Shown here in pieces: positions 61,801 through 64,000 of a stretch of 64,000 nucleotides of DNA (the first letter of the stretch is position 1; each line of letters opens with the position of its first letter). Below the pieces are notes generated by a model that was not told where the DNA came from, ran no database searches, and worked only from the letters and a program-made list of their open reading frames with translations. Source of the stretch: Terriglobia bacterium (GTDB lineage Bacteria; Acidobacteriota; Terriglobia; JAJPHL01); assembly GCA_021325275.1 (NCBI GenBank), contig JAJPHL010000034.1, forward strand, positions 1 through 64,000, written 5' to 3'. The translations under genes and the position numbers were made by a program.

Positions 61801-61825
61801 CGTTTGCGGAAACGTCGTCGAGTCG
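61801..61825 (-). pseudogene. Short 3'-end scar of GH16 (scar B)
   Basis: 25 nt matching 62871-62895 of the intact GH16 gene at 24 of 25 positions, in the same orientation. It encodes DSTTFPQT, then the frame stops after a few codons. Too long a match to be chance. Confidence 0.75.
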
Positions 61826-61861
61826 GTCATGGCTCTCGGTGAAAGCTGGCGCTTCGTGCGA

Positions 61862-62791
61862 CTAAAAGGACGGCCCGAAAACCTCGCGTACGCTCGAGCC
61901 CGTATACCGCGAGGAGTACCATGTCCACTGCGCCCATAGGCGTTCGCGCCAATCGTCGAGTTTTTCACTGCCGGGCTTCGCGAACTTCTCGCACTCCTTC
62001 AAGTAGGAGAACACGGGAGCGATTTGGCCGTAACGCAGTAGTTCATTCGCAAGCGCCATTTCCGGCCCAGTCGACGCCAAGGCAGACGATCCGTCAATTT
62101 GGCCCGATTTCAACAAATAGCCGCCAGCCTTCTGGAAATCGCCTTGCTTCAGCGCCACCAAACCCAACACCGTGTCGGCCTCGTGGATGGCCCAGGCAGG
62201 GTCGGGAGCTGCGGTCGATGCCAGCAGCTCCGCTGCATAGGCGTTGGCCTGATCGAATGCGCCGGCTTCCGCCGCGAGCCTGCCCAAGGCGGGCAATAGG
62301 ATCACCCGGCGGTGCTCGTCGCCGCCTCGACTATCCTGTTCGAGATCGGCAAGCACCTGTTGCTGGCTACGAGGAAACCTCTTGCGAAGCTCGAGCGTTC
62401 GCTTTTTTGCTTTGTCCAATTCCGATCGGTCTGCGCGGTATGGCTTGGTGTTGGCATCGCGAAAAGAGACCAACGCCGACGTATAGGCCGGAACAGGTTG
62501 ATCGTGCCGCAACACTGGTTGATACCGGAATTGCATCGCGGCATCGATGGCCGCTTGACGCAAAGGACGCGGCCCGACCAGCACTTCGGCGGCGGCGACG
62601 TTTCCTTCTGCGTCCACGGTCAAGAGAAGGCTCACGAGCCCGCCGACATGATTCTGCCGCGCCGGATCAGGATAAATCGGATCTACCCGCTTGAGCGGCA
62701 AGAGCGGCACATACGCTTGCACGTTGAGTGAGGCGGGAGGTGTCGCCTGTGCGGCAGCCATCGCGCAGAAGAGCGTCGCGATAGGGAACAT
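61862..62791 (-). CDS. TonB C-terminal-domain protein with TPR-like C-terminus
   Basis: 309 residues. A signal peptide-like start (MFPIATLFCAMAAAQA), then a TonB_C domain at about 25-110 (VDPIYPDPARQNHVGGLVSL; VDAEGNVAAAEVLVGPRPLR; AAIDAAMQFRYQPVL). No anchoring proline-rich linker to ExbBD is visible, so it is a stand-alone TonB_C module common in acidobacteria rather than a classical TonB. The rest has helical TPR-like repeats (GDFQKAGGYLLKSGQ). Start at 62791, with TATACT six nt upstream and GGAG too close to be a good ribosome binding site. Confidence 0.82.
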   Translation of the reverse strand: MFPIATLFCAMAAAQATPPASLNVQAYVPLLPLKRVDPIYPDPARQNHVGGLVSLLLTVDAEGNVAAAEVLVGPRPLRQAAIDAAMQFRYQPVLRHDQPVPAYTSALVSFRDANTKPYRADRSELDKAKKRTLELRKRFPRSQQQVLADLEQDSRGGDEHRRVILLPALGRLAAEAGAFDQANAYAAELLASTAAPDPAWAIHEADTVLGLVALKQGDFQKAGGYLLKSGQIDGSSALASTGPEMALANELLRYGQIAPVFSYLKECEKFAKPGSEKLDDWRERLWAQWTWYSSRYTGSSVREVFGPSF

Positions 62792-62797
62792 GACTCC

Positions 62798-62803
62798 AGT
62801 ATA
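62798..62803 (-). promoter_or_regulatory. TATACT box 6 nt before the TonB-domain ATG (leaderless candidate)
   Basis: Minus strand TATACT, six nt (GGAGTC), ATG; TTGCTT 18 nt upstream is a possible -35. Confidence 0.5.
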
Positions 62804-62828
62804 GCGCCGCGCCGTCGCCCGAAGCAAC

Positions 62829-63620
62829 TTACTCCGCCGCCTGATAGACGCGCACGTAATCGACAATCATCGTTTGCGGAAATGTCGTCGAGTCGTCCGG
62901 ATTGCCGGGCCAATTTCCGCCCACGGCGAGGTTCAGGATCAGAAAAAACGGGTGATCGTAAACCCATTTCGCGCCTTGAGGCAACGACGCGGGCGTGACC
63001 TTTGAATAGGTCGCGCCGTCGATGGAAAACTCGATGGAATCTCGCGTCCACACGGCGGCGAATACGTGAAAATCGTCGGAAAGTTTTTGGCCCGCCGGCA
63101 ATGCTTGCTGGGCGGTGATTCCTTTGTCGCCGGAATATCCAGGACCATGAACGGTCCCGTGAACGATGGAAGGCTCGCGGCCGATGTTCTCCATGATGTC
63201 GATTTCGCCGCACGACGGCCACCGCGCGGTGTCGATATTGTCGCCCAGCATCCAAAACGCCGGCCAGATTCCTTGGCCGAATGGAATGCGGATGCGCGCT
63301 TCCACCTTGCCGTAGGTAAAAGTGAATTTCTGTTTGGTCTTGATGCGCGCCGATGTGATCTTGCCGGCGTCGCTCCGCTGCGTGCGGATTACCAAGTGGC
63401 CGTCGCCGTCGAGAAACGCGTTCTCCGTTGACTTGGTGTATTCCTCAAGCTCGCGGTTGCCCCAGCCAGTCGCGCCCACGTCGTACGTCCATTTCGCGGA
63501 GTCGGGCGCGGAGTTCGCAGGACCGGAAAACTCGTCGCTCCAGATGAGTTTCCAATTTGTCTGCGCGGTCGCGGAGCTGCCAAGCACGCAAACGGACATC
63601 AAGAACGCACGAAGCCTCAT
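62829..63620 (-). CDS. GH16 endo-beta-glucanase
   Basis: 263 residues with a signal peptide (MRLRAFLMSVCVLGSSATAQ). Single GH16 domain: LIWSDEFSG near 25-33, FGQGIWPAFWMLG and the catalytic GEIDIME (138-144) with E139 nucleophile, D141 and E144 acid/base. C-terminal VDYVRVYQ is typical. Beta-1,3- or beta-1,3-1,4-glucanase (laminarinase/lichenase) type, secreted. ATG at 63620; the longer frame to 63689 is the translated hairpin repeat, not protein. Its last codons are the source of scars A and B. Confidence 0.93.
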   Translation of the reverse strand: MRLRAFLMSVCVLGSSATAQTNWKLIWSDEFSGPANSAPDSAKWTYDVGATGWGNRELEEYTKSTENAFLDGDGHLVIRTQRSDAGKITSARIKTKQKFTFTYGKVEARIRIPFGQGIWPAFWMLGDNIDTARWPSCGEIDIMENIGREPSIVHGTVHGPGYSGDKGITAQQALPAGQKLSDDFHVFAAVWTRDSIEFSIDGATYSKVTPASLPQGAKWVYDHPFFLILNLAVGGNWPGNPDDSTTFPQTMIVDYVRVYQAAE

Positions 63621-63632
63621 GAGCGCATTGAA

Positions 63633-63825
63633 CCACAAAGACACAAAGAACACAAAGAAAAGGAAGCACGATGAACGACCCCGAACCACGGCCTTCGTTC
63701 TTCATCCTGTGAGTCCTGTCCATCCTGTTACGACTTCCCTTTCTTCTCTGAGTGCTCCGTGCTCTCGGTGTTCTCGGTGGCAATCTTTGTCCTTGGTTTT
63801 CTTTGTGTTCTTCGTGTCTTTGTGG
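63633..63825. repeat. Composite intergenic hairpin block with three unit families
   Basis: Outer arms of the CACAAAGA family (63633-63661 and 63797-63825) are inverted with 28 of 29 matches. The 135-bp inside holds CATCCTGTGAGTCC...CATCCTGTTA (about 63704-63730) and a CTCCGTGCTCTCGGTG...CTCGGTGG series (about 63752-63780), two further unit types, each with a period of about 9-10 nt. It lies in the divergent gap between the GH16 and kinase genes, unlike the other copies which lie at gene ends. Confidence 0.85.
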
Positions 63826-63832
63826 TGAAATC

Positions 63833-64000
63833 GTGTCCGTGCCACTGAAACCCGGGATACAACTCGGACCCTATGAAATCCTCGCGCCGCTCGGCGCGGG
63901 AGGAATGGGCGAAGTGTATCGCGCGCGCGACACGCGATTGCAGCGCGAGGTGGCGGTAAAAGTTTTACCCGCGTCGTTCGCGGCCGATGCCGAGCGTCTG
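63833..64000 (+). CDS. Serine/threonine protein kinase (5' part; continues beyond the window)
   Basis: 56 codons reading [20 protein letters not shown], then [20 protein letters not shown], then AVKVLP. This is the N-lobe start of a Hanks-type kinase: glycine-rich loop [10 protein letters not shown] and the ATP lysine in VAVKVLP. GTG at 63833 (or the in-frame GTG at 63839) is 8 nt after the right hairpin arm. In this phylum such kinases often carry C-terminal propeller or TPR domains, which are not visible here. Confidence 0.93.
   Translation, partial: MSVPLKPGIQLGPYEILAPLGAGGMGEVYRARDTRLQREVAVKVLPASFAADAERL

Noticed and set aside
63621-63689. N-terminal extension of GH16
   Set aside because: Translation of the CACAAAGA hairpin; the signal peptide begins at MRLRAFL.
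63633-63825. CRISPR-like array
   Set aside because: Repeat period is about 9-10 nt with inverted pairing, no 25-40-nt repeats with unique spacers, no cas genes.

Overview
The window looks like a chromosomal segment of an acidobacterium, most likely from the Solibacter/Bryobacter side of the phylum. The grounds are three Oar-like TonB-dependent receptors with carboxypeptidase-regulatory N-termini, a PadR gene followed by a duplicated orphan ABC permease (ADOP architecture), a 1510-residue NHL-repeat protein ending in the TIGR03437 'Solibacter C-terminal' domain, GC-rich codon use and many DUF/propeller proteins. No rRNA, tRNA, CRISPR, phage or plasmid genes were seen. The taxonomic call is inference from gene content.

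Layout. 0-0.3 kb: 5' part of an Hsp20 gene with a clear promoter and a CIRCE-like dyad. 0.4-12.1 kb: three large SusC/Oar-type receptors, the first two divergent. 12.2-18.1 kb: purB, selA, a YihY-type membrane protein, a PilZ-domain protein, a tiny basic protein and an amino-acid permease. 18.2-24.6 kb: padR-ADOP, an AsmA-like protein, nadE. 24.6-32.5 kb: a propeller-phosphoesterase and three tandem paralogous GT-C-like membrane proteins, the third frameshifted. 32.5-41.6 kb (minus strand): alpha/beta hydrolase and YfcC carrier; a four-gene Gld-like ABC export operon (ATPase, permease, GldG-like, DUF4340). 39.7-43.5 kb: an operon of MsbA-like exporter, SET-domain protein and a DCC/metallo-beta-lactamase fusion. 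43.5-47.5 kb: two PQQ-type propellers and a DUF1254 protein. 47.6-53.9 kb: ArsR-like regulator, NIPSNAP protein, TPR protein, cytochrome c/copper-monooxygenase-like protein, M23 peptidase, thiL, and a BNR propeller paired with a MoaD-like protein. 53.9-64 kb: the NHL/TIGR03437 protein, a decayed RAYT/REP element, an amine oxidase, FecR and TonB-domain proteins, a GH16 glucanase with two 3'-end scars nearby, and the start of a Ser/Thr kinase.

Three signals go beyond gene calling. First, gene ends carry long hairpins built from about 9-10-nt units of several unrelated sequence families, including a perfect 41-bp inverted repeat between TonB receptor 3 and purB, and a composite block of three families at 63.6-63.8 kb. 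Second, nine genes have a TATAAT-like box ending 6-8 nt before the start codon and little or no Shine-Dalgarno sequence, a pattern expected for leaderless mRNAs. Two divergent pairs (permease/padR and AsmA/nadE) have this on both sides. Third, the end of the GH16 gene is present three times in direct orientation between 59.0 and 62.9 kb, bracketing small gene blocks as attachment-site scars would.

Functionally the region combines outer-membrane uptake (receptors, TonB-domain protein, FecR-like protein), envelope export and glycosylation (Gld-like ABC, MsbA-like ABC, GT-C-like proteins, ADOP, AsmA, M23), secreted propeller enzymes and core metabolism (purB, nadE, thiL, selA). These roles are assigned by family recognition only.
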